In this document: positions 9,032-18,262 of the stretch, piece after piece
Layout: every line of letters begins with the position of its first letter
How positions within the stretch are numbered: the stretch's first letter is position 1
From: Fidelibacterota bacterium UBA6531
GTDB lineage: Bacteria > Fidelibacterota > Marinisomatia > Marinisomatales > TCS55
Length of the DNA stretch: 64,000 bases
NCBI GenBank assembly: GCA_002436185.1
Contig: DJKX01000040.1
Coordinates: forward strand, 75,705-139,704
Direction of reading: 5' to 3'
Position numbers and translations under genes: made by a program
Notes under the pieces: model-generated
Database searches by the model: none
The model's input: only the letters and a program-made list of their open reading frames with translations
What the model was told of the DNA's origin: nothing

Positions 9032-10948
9032 ATGAGTAACATTACCATAACATTTCCCGATCAATCTACGCGGTCATTCCCGTCGGGTGTTTCCACAATG
9101 GAGATTGCTGAAAATATCGGTCCTCGATTGGCAAAAGCGGCAGTTGCAACACGAATTAACAACGAACTCGCCGATTTATCATTTTCCATTGATACAGATG
9201 CTGAAATTGAAATTATTACGGATGATTCTGATGCAGGTCACGAAGTGCTCTTACACAGCACAGCACACCTAATGGCGCAAGCTGTTAAAGCTCTTTTCCC
9301 TGATGCCAAAGTAACCATCGGCCCGGCAATTGAAAATCGATTTTATTACGACTTTGATATTGAGGGTACATTTTCGGATGAAGACTTGGAAAAGATTGAA
9401 GCTAAAATGAGGGAATTGTCTAAAAGCGATTTTACAGTAAACAGATTAGAAATAAGCCGGAATGATGCTCTTAAAAAATTCCACGATATGGGCGAAACGT
9501 ATAAAGTGGAAATCATAGAACAGATTGATGAAAAGGATACAATTTCAGCTTATAGCCAAGATGATTTTATAGATTTATGTCGAGGACCTCATGTTCCATC
9601 TACGGGAAGGATTAAACATTTTAAATTATTAAGTACTTCAGGTGCATATTGGCGAGGTGATGAAAATAACACAATGCTCCAACGAATTTATGGAACAGCA
9701 TTCAGTTCAAAAAAAGGATTGGATGAATATCTTCATAATTTGGAAGAAGCGAAAAAGCGGGATCATCGTAAACTTGGAAAAGAATTAGATCTGTTTTTCT
9801 TCCACTCATTATCACCTGCAAGTCCATTTTTTACGGATAAAGGTGCCGTCATTTATAATGGTCTCGTAAGTTATATACGTGATTTGTATCAACAGTATGG
9901 CTATGATGAAGTTATCAGCCCCCAAGTGTTTGATATGGAATTATGGAAGCAGTCCGGACATTACGAAATGTTTATTGACAATATGTTTAGCATGAAAATG
10001 GGTGAACGAGAGTTTGGTTTAAAACCCATGAATTGTCCCGGCCACACATTAATGTATTCACATGGACTCCATTCGTATCGGGATCTTCCCATTCGTATGG
10101 CCGATTTTGGGCGTTTACATCGATTTGAAAAAGCGGGTGTTCTTTCCGGATTGACACGAGTTCGCAGCATGGCTCAAGACGATGCCCATATATTTTGCAC
10201 TCCAGATCAAATTGGAGATGAAATACGCGATTTATTTGAAATGGTTCAAAAAGTATACGATACGTTTAACTTTAAAGATTTATCCATAGCATTGAGTACA
10301 CGTCCGGAAAAAGCATTAGGGGAAGTAAAGTTGTGGAATAAAGCTGAATCAACCTTGAAAGATGTTTTAGAAAAGTCGAATTTTGAATTTACAATTGATG
10401 AAGGTGAGGGGGCATTTTACGGACCAAAGATTGATTTTTATGTAAAAGATGCTTTGCAGCGTGATCATCAATTGGCAACAATCCAATTGGATTTCGTTTT
10501 GCCTGAACGATTCAAATTGAAATACATTGCTGAAGATGGCAGTGAAGCACGTCCTGTTATGATTCATCGTGCCATTTTAGGATCGTTGGAACGATTTTTT
10601 GGTGTATACTTGGAACATTGCGGAGGAGATTTCCCATTGTGGTTGGCGCCTGTACAAGTGACTGTTTTGCCTGTTTCAGATAAGGTGCAGGACTATGCTG
10701 AATCAGTTACACAAAAATTAAATGCTGCCGGTTTTCGTATTCAGCTGGATGATAAAGCTGATAAAATCGGAGCAAAAATTCGCCAAGCTGAATTGAGTAA
10801 AATAAACGTTATGCTCATCGTAGGCGAAAAAGAAGCAGAAGCCGGAACAGTATCTGTTCGTCGACGTCACCAAGGTGACTTGGGTGAAATGGATGTTACA
10901 GAACTGATCGATCTGTTAAATGACGAAATAAAACAAAGGAGTTCATAA
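9032..10948 (+). CDS. thrS: Threonyl-tRNA synthetase
   Basis: Class II synthetase of 638 residues, the normal length. N-terminal TGS domain (1-62), the editing domain with HSTAHLMAQA (HxxxH, about 75) and the later C/H pair in CRGPHVPSTG, then the catalytic core with zinc-binding Cys in MNCPGH, motif 2 region FGRLHRFEKAG and motif 3 near MIHRAILGSLER. The C-terminal anticodon-binding domain begins around 540. Followed without a gap by infC, the order known from many bacteria. The stop codon shares a base with the likely infC start. Confidence 0.98.
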   Translation: MSNITITFPDQSTRSFPSGVSTMEIAENIGPRLAKAAVATRINNELADLSFSIDTDAEIEIITDDSDAGHEVLLHSTAHLMAQAVKALFPDAKVTIGPAIENRFYYDFDIEGTFSDEDLEKIEAKMRELSKSDFTVNRLEISRNDALKKFHDMGETYKVEIIEQIDEKDTISAYSQDDFIDLCRGPHVPSTGRIKHFKLLSTSGAYWRGDENNTMLQRIYGTAFSSKKGLDEYLHNLEEAKKRDHRKLGKELDLFFFHSLSPASPFFTDKGAVIYNGLVSYIRDLYQQYGYDEVISPQVFDMELWKQSGHYEMFIDNMFSMKMGEREFGLKPMNCPGHTLMYSHGLHSYRDLPIRMADFGRLHRFEKAGVLSGLTRVRSMAQDDAHIFCTPDQIGDEIRDLFEMVQKVYDTFNFKDLSIALSTRPEKALGEVKLWNKAESTLKDVLEKSNFEFTIDEGEGAFYGPKIDFYVKDALQRDHQLATIQLDFVLPERFKLKYIAEDGSEARPVMIHRAILGSLERFFGVYLEHCGGDFPLWLAPVQVTVLPVSDKVQDYAESVTQKLNAAGFRIQLDDKADKIGAKIRQAELSKINVMLIVGEKEAEAGTVSVRRRHQGDLGEMDVTELIDLLNDEIKQRSS

Positions 10949-11463
10949 TCGGAAAAAGGAATAAAACACGTATAAATGATAAAATAACGGAAGATGAAGT
11001 TAGATTAATTTCTGAAGTGGGTGAACAGCTTGGCGTCGTTAAAATTGATGATGCATTGCAAAAAGCGCAAGATGCCGGACTCGATTTGGTAGAAGTCGCA
11101 CCGAATTCAAAACCACCTGTATGTAAAATTCTTAATTTTGGAAAGATTAAATATGAAGCGAAGAAAAAACTTCAAAACAGTAAAAAGAAACAACATGTTA
11201 TAAAAATTAAGGAAGTACGTGTTCGTCCTGCCATTGGCGAAAATGACTTAAATACGAAAATGAACATGGGGAGAAAATTTCTGAAAGATGGTTGTAAATT
11301 AAAGGTGACGATTATGTTCCGCGGACGTGAATTGAGTCGCGCTCAAGAAATGGGCGATGCTATTCTCGAACGTATAACAGCAATGTTAGAAGATATTTCA
11401 GAACCTGATCAACAATCAGAATTGGAAGGACGGAGAATATCCGTCATGTTTACTGCAAAGTAG
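10948..11463 (+). CDS. infC: Translation initiation factor IF-3, starting at AUC
   Basis: IF-3 keeps 30S subunits free and checks the start codon. The familiar IF3 N-terminus (RINDKITEDEVRLI) lies upstream of any ATG, GTG or TTG in frame. The best start is ATC 10948-10950, six bases after a strong AAAGGAG at 10935-10941 and overlapping the thrS stop by one base; ATA 10945 is a poorer alternative. This gives 171 residues, the usual length. A start at GTG 11017 would delete 23 conserved residues. Rare AUU/AUC/AUA starts on infC are the known basis of IF-3 autoregulation, so the same control is inferred here. Followed by rpmI after 9 bases. Confidence 0.93.
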   Translation: MGKRNKTRINDKITEDEVRLISEVGEQLGVVKIDDALQKAQDAGLDLVEVAPNSKPPVCKILNFGKIKYEAKKKLQNSKKKQHVIKIKEVRVRPAIGENDLNTKMNMGRKFLKDGCKLKVTIMFRGRELSRAQEMGDAILERITAMLEDISEPDQQSELEGRRISVMFTAK

Positions 11464-11472
11464 GAGAACCTA

Positions 11473-11667
11473 ATGCCTAAGATGAAAACACGTCGAAGCG
11501 CTGCAAAGCGGTTCAAATTAACCGGGACCGGACGTATTCGACGTAACAAAGCAAACCATAGACACATGCTCATCAGGCGGAGCAAAAGTGCAAAGCGAAA
11601 AATGCGTAATGCAGGACTCGTTTCAAGCGCAGAAGAAAATCGCGTCCGCAAGATGCTTGGAATCTAA
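11473..11667 (+). CDS. rpmI: 50S ribosomal protein L35
   Basis: A 64-residue, very basic ribosomal protein. It begins MPKMKTRRSAAKRFKLTG and ends in RVRKMLGI, typical of L35. It follows infC by 9 bases and precedes rplT by 13, the standard infC-rpmI-rplT operon. AGGAG lies ahead of the ATG. Confidence 0.98.
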   Translation: MPKMKTRRSAAKRFKLTGTGRIRRNKANHRHMLIRRSKSAKRKMRNAGLVSSAEENRVRKMLGI

Positions 11668-11680
11668 AGGAGTATAAGAG

Positions 11681-12028
11681 ATGCCAAGAGCTAATAGTTC
11701 TGTGCCAAGACACAGACGTCATCGTAAGGTAGTAAAGCAGGCCAAAGGCTACTATGGTGCCCGGAGCCGCAATTTCAAGGCTGCAAAGGACGCAGTCTGG
11801 AAAGCAGGGCAATATGCCTATCGTGATCGCCGTCAGCGGAAACGTTTTTTCCGCAGACTATGGATTACTCGCATCAATGCGGCTGTCCGACAGCATGGTT
11901 TGACTTATTCTGCATTTATTGCCGGTTTGAAGGAAAAAGAGATTGAACTTGACCGTAAGGTCTTGGCTGATATGGCCATGAACAATCCCGATTCTTTCGC
12001 CGAATTAGTCAGTTCTGTAAAGAACTAA
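11681..12028 (+). CDS. rplT: 50S ribosomal protein L20
   Basis: A 115-residue protein that binds 23S rRNA early in 50S assembly. Family features are the basic N-terminus with RHRRHRKVVKQAKGYYGARSR and the globular C-terminal half with LWITRINAAVRQHGLTYSAFI. Translational autocontrol by L20 is known in other bacteria; no clear operator is visible here because the genes are so tightly packed. pheS starts 2 bases after the stop. Confidence 0.98.
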   Translation: MPRANSSVPRHRRHRKVVKQAKGYYGARSRNFKAAKDAVWKAGQYAYRDRRQRKRFFRRLWITRINAAVRQHGLTYSAFIAGLKEKEIELDRKVLADMAMNNPDSFAELVSSVKN

Positions 12029-12030
12029 CG

Positions 12031-13023
12031 ATGACCATCAATGAGTCCATAGCGTCGGTCCGAAAATCATTTCGGGCCGACCTTGACTCGTTTCCTTCTG
12101 ATCAGAGGGAAATCGAATTATTGCGTTCAAAATATTTTGGCCGAAAAGGTCTATTTGCCGGTTTATATAAGAAATTGGCGGTCGTATCTAATAAAGAAAA
12201 GCCAAAATCAGGACAAGCTATTAATGCATTTAAAATCGAATTACAGAGTGAATTTGAAGAAAAAGCATCTTTAATAAGCGGTGATAATAAAGATACAGAC
12301 GAACAATCATTAGACCTGTCTTTGCCTGGATTTCCTATCACCAACGGGTCGATTCATCCTCTGCAGCAAACATTAGATGAAATTAAAAACATTTTTAAAT
12401 CAGTCGGGTTTAAGGTGGCATATGGTCCGGAAATTGAAGATGACTACCACAATTTCGAAGCACTGAACATTCCCAAACATCATCCTGCGCGGGATATGCA
12501 AGATACATTTTTTGTTGAGAACGATGTTGTATTGCGCACCCATACATCGAATGTACAAATCCATCTGATGGAAGAACAGGAACCACCCTTACGATACATT
12601 GTTCCCGGGCGTGTTTATCGCAATGAAGCAGTCAGTTATAAGAGTTATTGCCTCTTCCATCAAATCGAAGGATTATACGTAGATAAAAACGTGTCCATGG
12701 CTGACCTTAAAGGAATTCTGAACTACTTTGTAAAACGTTTTTTTGGAGAAGGAACAACTATGCGTTTTCGTCCCAGTTTTTTCCCTTTTACTGAACCGAG
12801 TGCAGAAGTGGACATTTGGGATGATAAACGTGGAAAATGGATGGAAATACTTGGCTGTGGTATGGTGGACCCGAATGTATTCGATAATGTGGGTTATGAT
12901 TCGAGTATTTGGCATGGCTATGCCTTTGGAATGGGTATTGAGCGTATGACTATGCTGAAGTACGGTATCGACGATATTCGCCTATTTTATCAGAATGACG
13001 TTCGTTTTCTGGAGCAGTTCTAA
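12031..13023 (+). CDS. pheS: Phenylalanyl-tRNA synthetase alpha subunit
   Basis: A class IIc synthetase catalytic subunit of 330 residues. An N-terminal coiled-coil arm occupies about 1-85. The catalytic domain follows with HPLQQTLDEI, motif 2 (PGRVYRNEAVSYKSYCLFHQIEG), and motif 3 near GMGIERMTMLKYGIDD. It forms the alpha2-beta2 tetramer with pheT, whose ATG overlaps the pheS stop (TAATG), an arrangement that suits stoichiometric synthesis. Confidence 0.97.
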   Translation: MTINESIASVRKSFRADLDSFPSDQREIELLRSKYFGRKGLFAGLYKKLAVVSNKEKPKSGQAINAFKIELQSEFEEKASLISGDNKDTDEQSLDLSLPGFPITNGSIHPLQQTLDEIKNIFKSVGFKVAYGPEIEDDYHNFEALNIPKHHPARDMQDTFFVENDVVLRTHTSNVQIHLMEEQEPPLRYIVPGRVYRNEAVSYKSYCLFHQIEGLYVDKNVSMADLKGILNYFVKRFFGEGTTMRFRPSFFPFTEPSAEVDIWDDKRGKWMEILGCGMVDPNVFDNVGYDSSIWHGYAFGMGIERMTMLKYGIDDIRLFYQNDVRFLEQF

Positions 13024-15389
13024 TGCGTGTATCCATTCCATGGCTGAAAACATTAGTTGATATAAAGCAGTCCGCGGCTGAACTGGCGGACACTTTAACC
13101 ATGCTTGGATTGGAAGCGGAGATGCCTGATAATGCATCTTTTTCAGGTATAATTGTAGGAAAAGTATTAAAAGCAGATAAACATCCCAATGCTGACCGAT
13201 TGAGCTTATGTACAGTTTCTGATGGAAAAGAAGAGTATCAAGTAGTGTGCGGCGCTCCCAATGTTGCTGCTGAACAATTCATCCCATTTGCTACAGTTGG
13301 GGCAGTACTTGGAGATGATTTTATAATCAAAAAATCCAAAATTCGCGGTGAAGTCAGTTTTGGAATGATATGTTCTGAAAGAGAATTAGGGCTATCTGAT
13401 GAACATGAAGGAATTATGGTATTGAATGAACACGCAAAAATTGGTTCAGATTTTGCGGATTACTTGAGCTCTAATTTGGATTATTTGGAAATCGACCTTA
13501 CGCCAAATCGTCCCGATTGTATGTCGCATGTTGGTGTCGCACGTGAAATTTCTGTAAAGACTGGACAGGAGTTGAAATTTACGTATGCTGAAAAGCGTCA
13601 ATTTAAAAAAAATGAAGTTGCTGATATTTTATCTGTTAATATTGACGATAAAAATTGTTGTCCCCGATATGTAGCCGGTGTTGTAAAAAATATAACAGTA
13701 GGACCTTCACCAGATTGGATGAGAGAAATACTGGAAACGGCCGGCCAGCGTAGTATCAATAACATTGTGGATATTTCTAATTATGTGCTTTTGGAAATGG
13801 GACATCCTACACATATTTTTGATTATGATAAAGTACCGTCACATACTATCGGTATACGTAAGGCGAAAAAAGGAGAACATGTCACCACACTTGATGAAGA
13901 AAAAAGAAAATTAACCGATCAATTGGTAATAACCGATGGCAAAAAACCCATTGCAATCGCCGGTGTCATGGGCGGACTCGATTCTGCCGTTACGGATACA
14001 ACATCCACTGTTTTGATTGAAAGCGCTTATTTTGATCCGATTACGATTCGCCGCGGCGCCAAATCATTAGGTATGTTTACGGAAGCTTCTAAACGCTTTG
14101 AACGTGGTGCAGATCCGAAAGGTGCTGAAAATGCGTATTGGAGAGTGGTGGTATTGCTGGAAGAATTGGCAGGAGGTGAGTGGATACCCGGTATAATCGA
14201 TGAATATCCGAAGAAGATTAGTCAGAATTCGATTACACTCACTCGGGAAAAAATTGATATTCTATCGGGATGTGAATTATCTGACACATTTGTAACGGAC
14301 ACATTATCCAATTTAGATATTGAAGTGAAAAAAGACGGTAGTAATAAATGGACATGTATTCCACCATCATTTCGCCCTGATTTGGAAAGAGAAGTGGATT
14401 TAATAGAGGAATGCTGCCGAGTGTATGGGTATGATAAAATTCATTCCAGTTTTCATTATGGCGGACTTTACGATCTGGCAGAAGTGGACCCGGAAGATGT
14501 ATTAAGCCTCATCTCCAATACTATGTCCGGTCTTGGCTTTAGGCAATGTTATTTGAATTCACTTACGGATGAAAATACGGCTGGGATTTTAGGAAAACAT
14601 TCAATTCCTATGAAAAACCCATTGAGTGCAACCCTATCCCATTTGCGAACATCTTTATTCCCGGGATTATTGCAAACGGTGAATTACAATATACGTAATG
14701 GGAATTCAAATGTGAATCTGTTCGAGATAGGAAAAGAATACAATTCCGGGAAAGAATACGGTGAAGTTTATCATTTGACGGGAGTGATGCATGGAGAATG
14801 GCTCAATAAAAGTGCACATAATAATGAACAACAACAATCAATTCATTCTTTAAAGGGAATTCTAGAAGCGCTATTTAAACGATTAAATGTAAATGCTGTC
14901 GAATTTGCAAAGGCAGATCATAACCATTATGACTTTGGTTTAAGTATTTCACTTGGCAAAACGGTCATTGGAAATTGCGGTAAATTAAAGAAATCATTAC
15001 TTGATGATTTGGATTTAGATATGGATGCAGTTTTTGGATTTGATATAGAACTCAAGCCTGTAACAAAAGAAATTCAATTAGTTAAAAAATATGCCGCAAT
15101 TATTCCATATCCAAAAGTCGACCGGGATATGAATTTTGTTCTTGATCAAGAAATTGACACCGGTGATGTTACAAAGGCTATGAAAAATACAAACAGCAAA
15201 ATTTTACTCTCCGTTAAACCGGTTGATATCTTTCAACATGAATCACTAGGAGAGAATAAAAAAAGTGTTACGTTTCATCTTGAATTTCAAAGTGCTGTTA
15301 AGACGCTTGAAGAAGCAGAGATAAATTCAGCAATGAATGATATTACAGCTATTATAACGAAGCAATTTGATGCTAAATTAAGAGACTGA
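13023..15389 (+). CDS. pheT: Phenylalanyl-tRNA synthetase beta subunit
   Basis: A 788-residue subunit. The order is an N-terminal OB-fold tRNA-binding domain (GIIVGKVLKADKHPNADRL, about 41-60), the B3/B4 editing region, the B5 domain, the inactive class II-like core, and a C-terminal FDX-ACB anticodon-binding domain (YPKVDRDMNFVLD). The length is normal for the long bacterial type. It overlaps pheS by one base and is followed by zapA after 22 bases. Confidence 0.97.
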   Translation: MRVSIPWLKTLVDIKQSAAELADTLTMLGLEAEMPDNASFSGIIVGKVLKADKHPNADRLSLCTVSDGKEEYQVVCGAPNVAAEQFIPFATVGAVLGDDFIIKKSKIRGEVSFGMICSERELGLSDEHEGIMVLNEHAKIGSDFADYLSSNLDYLEIDLTPNRPDCMSHVGVAREISVKTGQELKFTYAEKRQFKKNEVADILSVNIDDKNCCPRYVAGVVKNITVGPSPDWMREILETAGQRSINNIVDISNYVLLEMGHPTHIFDYDKVPSHTIGIRKAKKGEHVTTLDEEKRKLTDQLVITDGKKPIAIAGVMGGLDSAVTDTTSTVLIESAYFDPITIRRGAKSLGMFTEASKRFERGADPKGAENAYWRVVVLLEELAGGEWIPGIIDEYPKKISQNSITLTREKIDILSGCELSDTFVTDTLSNLDIEVKKDGSNKWTCIPPSFRPDLEREVDLIEECCRVYGYDKIHSSFHYGGLYDLAEVDPEDVLSLISNTMSGLGFRQCYLNSLTDENTAGILGKHSIPMKNPLSATLSHLRTSLFPGLLQTVNYNIRNGNSNVNLFEIGKEYNSGKEYGEVYHLTGVMHGEWLNKSAHNNEQQQSIHSLKGILEALFKRLNVNAVEFAKADHNHYDFGLSISLGKTVIGNCGKLKKSLLDDLDLDMDAVFGFDIELKPVTKEIQLVKKYAAIIPYPKVDRDMNFVLDQEIDTGDVTKAMKNTNSKILLSVKPVDIFQHESLGENKKSVTFHLEFQSAVKTLEEAEINSAMNDITAIITKQFDAKLRD

Positions 15390-15411
15390 ATATTTAAAAC
15401 AGGATTATACT

Positions 15412-15702
15412 ATGGATAACAATGACAGTTTAGCCCGTGTCTCTATTTTTGGACACGAATACACAGTAAAGGCTCCGGCTGATTCAACATATATAAAAAA
15501 CATCGCTGAATATGTAGACACGAAAATGCGTGAAGTCCAGGAAGGAATGCCTGACGTACAATCAACTGAACGTATCGCAATCTTGGCTGCAATGAATATT
15601 TCTGATGAACTGTTTACTCATAACAAAAATAATGAAAATTTCTCATCAGAAATGGAAAATAAAATTCAATCTCTGATCGAAATTATTGACGAAAATATTT
15701 AA
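15412..15702 (+). CDS. zapA: Cell division protein ZapA-like
   Basis: A 96-residue protein with the ZapA layout: a short beta-rich N-terminal region (SLARVSIFGHEYTVKA), then YIKNIAEYVDTKMREV and AILAAMNISDELF, ending in a coiled coil. ZapA cross-links FtsZ protofilaments at the division ring. Its place directly after pheT and before folD is a recurrent arrangement. No convincing 6S RNA is visible in the 20-base gap that follows. Confidence 0.85.
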   Translation: MDNNDSLARVSIFGHEYTVKAPADSTYIKNIAEYVDTKMREVQEGMPDVQSTERIAILAAMNISDELFTHNKNNENFSSEMENKIQSLIEIIDENI

Positions 15703-15722
15703 AATAATATATTTACTCATCG

Positions 15723-16604
15723 ATGGCTGAAACTATTATTTTATCGGGGAAAACAGTCAGCCAGAATGTTTATAAATCCCTTCAAACACGAATAGACTCA
15801 CTTAAATTTTCAGGATGTACACCGGGGCTCGCAGTTGTATTAGTGGGAGACGATCCGGCATCGAATGTTTATGTAAACAACAAAACGAGGCGCTTCAATA
15901 AATTAGGCCTTTATTCTGAAACAATTCGCCTTCCTGCAAATATCGGTAAGGATGAACTTTTATCGCAAATTCAAGACTTAAATAGTGATGGCAGTTTCCA
16001 CGGTATTCTTGTGCAAATGCCATTACCAACTCATCTGAATGAATCAGTTATCATTGATGCCCTAGATCCATTAAAAGATGTTGATGGATTTCATCCGGAA
16101 AATCTGGGTAGGTTAACAGCAGGACGTCCCAGATTTGTGCCCTGTACTCCGAAAGGAATTATGCGTATTATGGACTTTTATAAAATTGATCTGTCTGGAA
16201 AACATGTGGTTGTATTGGGACGTAGCAATATTGTGGGTCGTCCCATGTCAATACTCACAAGTCTGAAAGAAAGTTATTCTAACGCAACAACGACGATTTG
16301 TCATTCAGGAACGACTGATATTCCTTATCACACCCAGCAGGCTGATATTTTAATTGCTGCGATAGGTGTGCCGGAATTTGTAACATCTTCGCACATTAAA
16401 GAGGGAACTGTGATCATTGATGTGGGAATCAATAGGGTAGAGGACGATTCTGAAAAAGGGTATAGGTTAGTCGGTGATGTAAACTTTGATTCTGTGAATG
16501 AAAAAGCTTCAGCAATTACACCAGTTCCCGGCGGTGTGGGTCCGATGACCATTGCCATGTTGGTGGAAAATACCGTAGAAGCTGCAAAACGTTCCATGTC
16601 ATAA
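15723..16604 (+). CDS. folD: Bifunctional methylenetetrahydrofolate dehydrogenase / methenyltetrahydrofolate cyclohydrolase
   Basis: A 293-residue NADP-dependent enzyme of one-carbon metabolism that interconverts methylene-, methenyl- and formyl-tetrahydrofolate. Motifs are the catalytic-lysine region YVNNKTRRFNKLG, GILVQMPLP, the DGFHPENLGRL segment, and the nucleotide-binding VVLGRSNIVGRP. The C-terminus has the signature PVPGGVGPMTIAML. Full length. Confidence 0.97.
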   Translation: MAETIILSGKTVSQNVYKSLQTRIDSLKFSGCTPGLAVVLVGDDPASNVYVNNKTRRFNKLGLYSETIRLPANIGKDELLSQIQDLNSDGSFHGILVQMPLPTHLNESVIIDALDPLKDVDGFHPENLGRLTAGRPRFVPCTPKGIMRIMDFYKIDLSGKHVVVLGRSNIVGRPMSILTSLKESYSNATTTICHSGTTDIPYHTQQADILIAAIGVPEFVTSSHIKEGTVIIDVGINRVEDDSEKGYRLVGDVNFDSVNEKASAITPVPGGVGPMTIAMLVENTVEAAKRSMS

Positions 16605-16638
16605 AAATCACCAAGCGCTTTATATTCTAACATAATAT

Positions 16639-16712
16639 GCGCCCGTAGCTCAGTTGGATAGAGTGTCGGATTCCGGTTCCGAAGGTCACAGGTTCAAATC
16701 CTGTCGGGCGTA
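16639..16712 (+). tRNA. tRNA-Arg (CCG)
   Basis: Acceptor GCGCCCG pairs with CGGGCGT, with one G-U pair at the end. The anticodon stem is TCGGA/TCCGA with loop TTCCGGT (anticodon CCG). The T-arm is ACAGG TTCAAAT CCTGT. CCA is not encoded. Confidence 0.95.
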
Positions 16713-16778
16713 CTAATTAAAAAGTAAATTTATTTAAATCAAACAAAGTCGAAAAATTAGTGATTATATATAATTAAG

Positions 16779-16825
16779 TGTATTTCTTGCCCAGGACAGA
16801 GTTAAAGGGGATATGAAGAAATACA
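16779..16825 (+). promoter_or_regulatory. Long inverted repeat upstream of cutA
   Basis: TGTATTTCTT (16779-16788) is the exact complement of AAGAAATACA (16816-16825), giving a 10-bp stem. The inner bases CCC and GGG could extend it. It lies between tRNA-Arg and cutA, 31 bases before the cutA ATG. There is no T-run after it, so it is not an ordinary terminator. A leader structure or operator is an inference. Confidence 0.45.
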
Positions 16826-16855
16826 ATCGTTAAATAATTTTCCATAAATTCCCAC

Positions 16856-17173
16856 ATGGAATATGTCCTAATTCTATCAACAGTTAGCAAAATAGAAGAC
16901 GCTCAAACAATTGCCAATCATTTGGTTTCAAATAGAATGGCTGCATGTGTCAATTTCATTCCGAACCTTGAATCAGTCTATAAATGGAAAAATAAAGTGT
17001 GTAAAGAAAATGAGTTTCTGCTTATGATTAAAACAACGGCTAATAAGGAGAGAAATGTCTATGATTCCTTGAGTGAAATACATCCTTATGATACACCTGA
17101 AATCATTACACTACCCATTCAAAACGGATCGAAAGATTATTTAGATTGGATCAGCGAGTCCGTAGAATCATGA
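16856..17173 (+). CDS. cutA: Divalent-cation tolerance protein CutA
   Basis: A 105-residue trimeric ferredoxin-like protein. Hallmarks are the N-terminal STVSKIEDAQTIANHLVSNRMAACVNFIP, the VYKWKNKV segment and the C-terminal HPYDTPEIITLPI. The family has been linked to copper tolerance and to other small-molecule or PII-like roles, so the cellular job is uncertain. It precedes the K+ channel gene on the same strand. Confidence 0.93.
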   Translation: MEYVLILSTVSKIEDAQTIANHLVSNRMAACVNFIPNLESVYKWKNKVCKENEFLLMIKTTANKERNVYDSLSEIHPYDTPEIITLPIQNGSKDYLDWISESVES

Positions 17174-17227
17174 CAGTCTGTATGATATTTTTGATGTATT
17201 ATTATTGACGGAAATCATTATAGGATA

Positions 17228-18217
17228 ATGCAACTACAAACACGCTTACGTTTTTTAATTTATTTTGGTTCGGTAATCTTTATCGGATCATTCGGCTTTT
17301 ACAGTCTTGGAAAAGATTGGTCAGTGTTAGAGAGCGTATATATGACCATTATTACACTTTCTACAGTGGGATTTGGGGAAACTCAACCTCTAACAGATGC
17401 AGGTAAAATTTGGGCAATCGTTGTCATATTATTTGGCGTAACAGGTGTTGCGTATTTATTTTCAGAATATAGTAAGGAATTGTTCCGTTTAGACTTATAC
17501 CGGAGAAATAAAATGCTTAAATCAATTAAAAGATTACACGATCATTACATCATTTGCGGTTACGGCAGGATGGGAGCTGTCATTGCAAAAGAAATGCACG
17601 AGAAAAAACAACATTTCGTTGTTATTGATTTTAATCCTGAAAAAATCCGTAAAATCGAAGAATGCGGATTTTTATATGTTGAAGGCGATGCAACATTAGA
17701 AGAAACACTCATCGAGGCCGGCGTCGAAAAAGCAAAAGGGATCGTTGTTGTATTAAACACAGATCAGGATAATTTATTTGTCAGTATGTCTATCCGAACG
17801 CTAAACAGTGATGCTTTTCTCGTTTCTAGGTGCAGTGTAAATGATACATCGTCAAAACTGCGTAGAGCCGGGGTGGACAAAATTGTCAATCCATACGTAA
17901 CAGGAGGACATAAGATGTCAGAATTATTATTAAGCCCACAATTGGAAGATAGTGTTACCATAACAACACCGCAACAGACGTCGATTGATTATGGAATTGA
18001 TGAAATACAAATGAGTGAATTAGATCAATTTGATGGAATGATGGTTAAAGATTGCCGTTTAAGAGAAGATTATAAACTATTAATCGTTGGTATTATAGAC
18101 GCGAAAGGCGATGTTAAAGTAAATCCAAGTTCTGATCAAGTTTTACATAGAGACCAAACTATTATGGTTATTGGGCAGAAGGAGAACTTAGACAGATTAA
18201 AGGAATTAATGAATTAA
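17228..18217 (+). CDS. Potassium channel protein with RCK (TrkA-N/TrkA-C) domains
   Basis: A 329-residue two-helix K+ channel. TM1 is near residues 8-24, the pore helix and filter are TLSTVGFGE (about 45-53), and TM2 is near 62-80. A cytosolic RCK domain with Rossmann motif CGYGRMGAVIA (about 104-114) and acidic VIDFNPEKI follows. A TrkA-C domain fills the last 80 residues. The layout is that of MthK-type ligand-gated channels. The filter has Phe in place of the Tyr of TVGYG, which is common in bacterial members. It converges with leuS. Confidence 0.92.
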   Translation: MQLQTRLRFLIYFGSVIFIGSFGFYSLGKDWSVLESVYMTIITLSTVGFGETQPLTDAGKIWAIVVILFGVTGVAYLFSEYSKELFRLDLYRRNKMLKSIKRLHDHYIICGYGRMGAVIAKEMHEKKQHFVVIDFNPEKIRKIEECGFLYVEGDATLEETLIEAGVEKAKGIVVVLNTDQDNLFVSMSIRTLNSDAFLVSRCSVNDTSSKLRRAGVDKIVNPYVTGGHKMSELLLSPQLEDSVTITTPQQTSIDYGIDEIQMSELDQFDGMMVKDCRLREDYKLLIVGIIDAKGDVKVNPSSDQVLHRDQTIMVIGQKENLDRLKELMN

Positions 18218-18262
18218 TGTCATATAATATATATTATGTATAATACGTTATTCTAATATATT

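Noticed and set aside
18218..18262. AT-rich stretch between the K+ channel and leuS as a bidirectional terminator
   Set aside because: Short weak palindromes only, no GC stem; convergent genes but no clear terminator.
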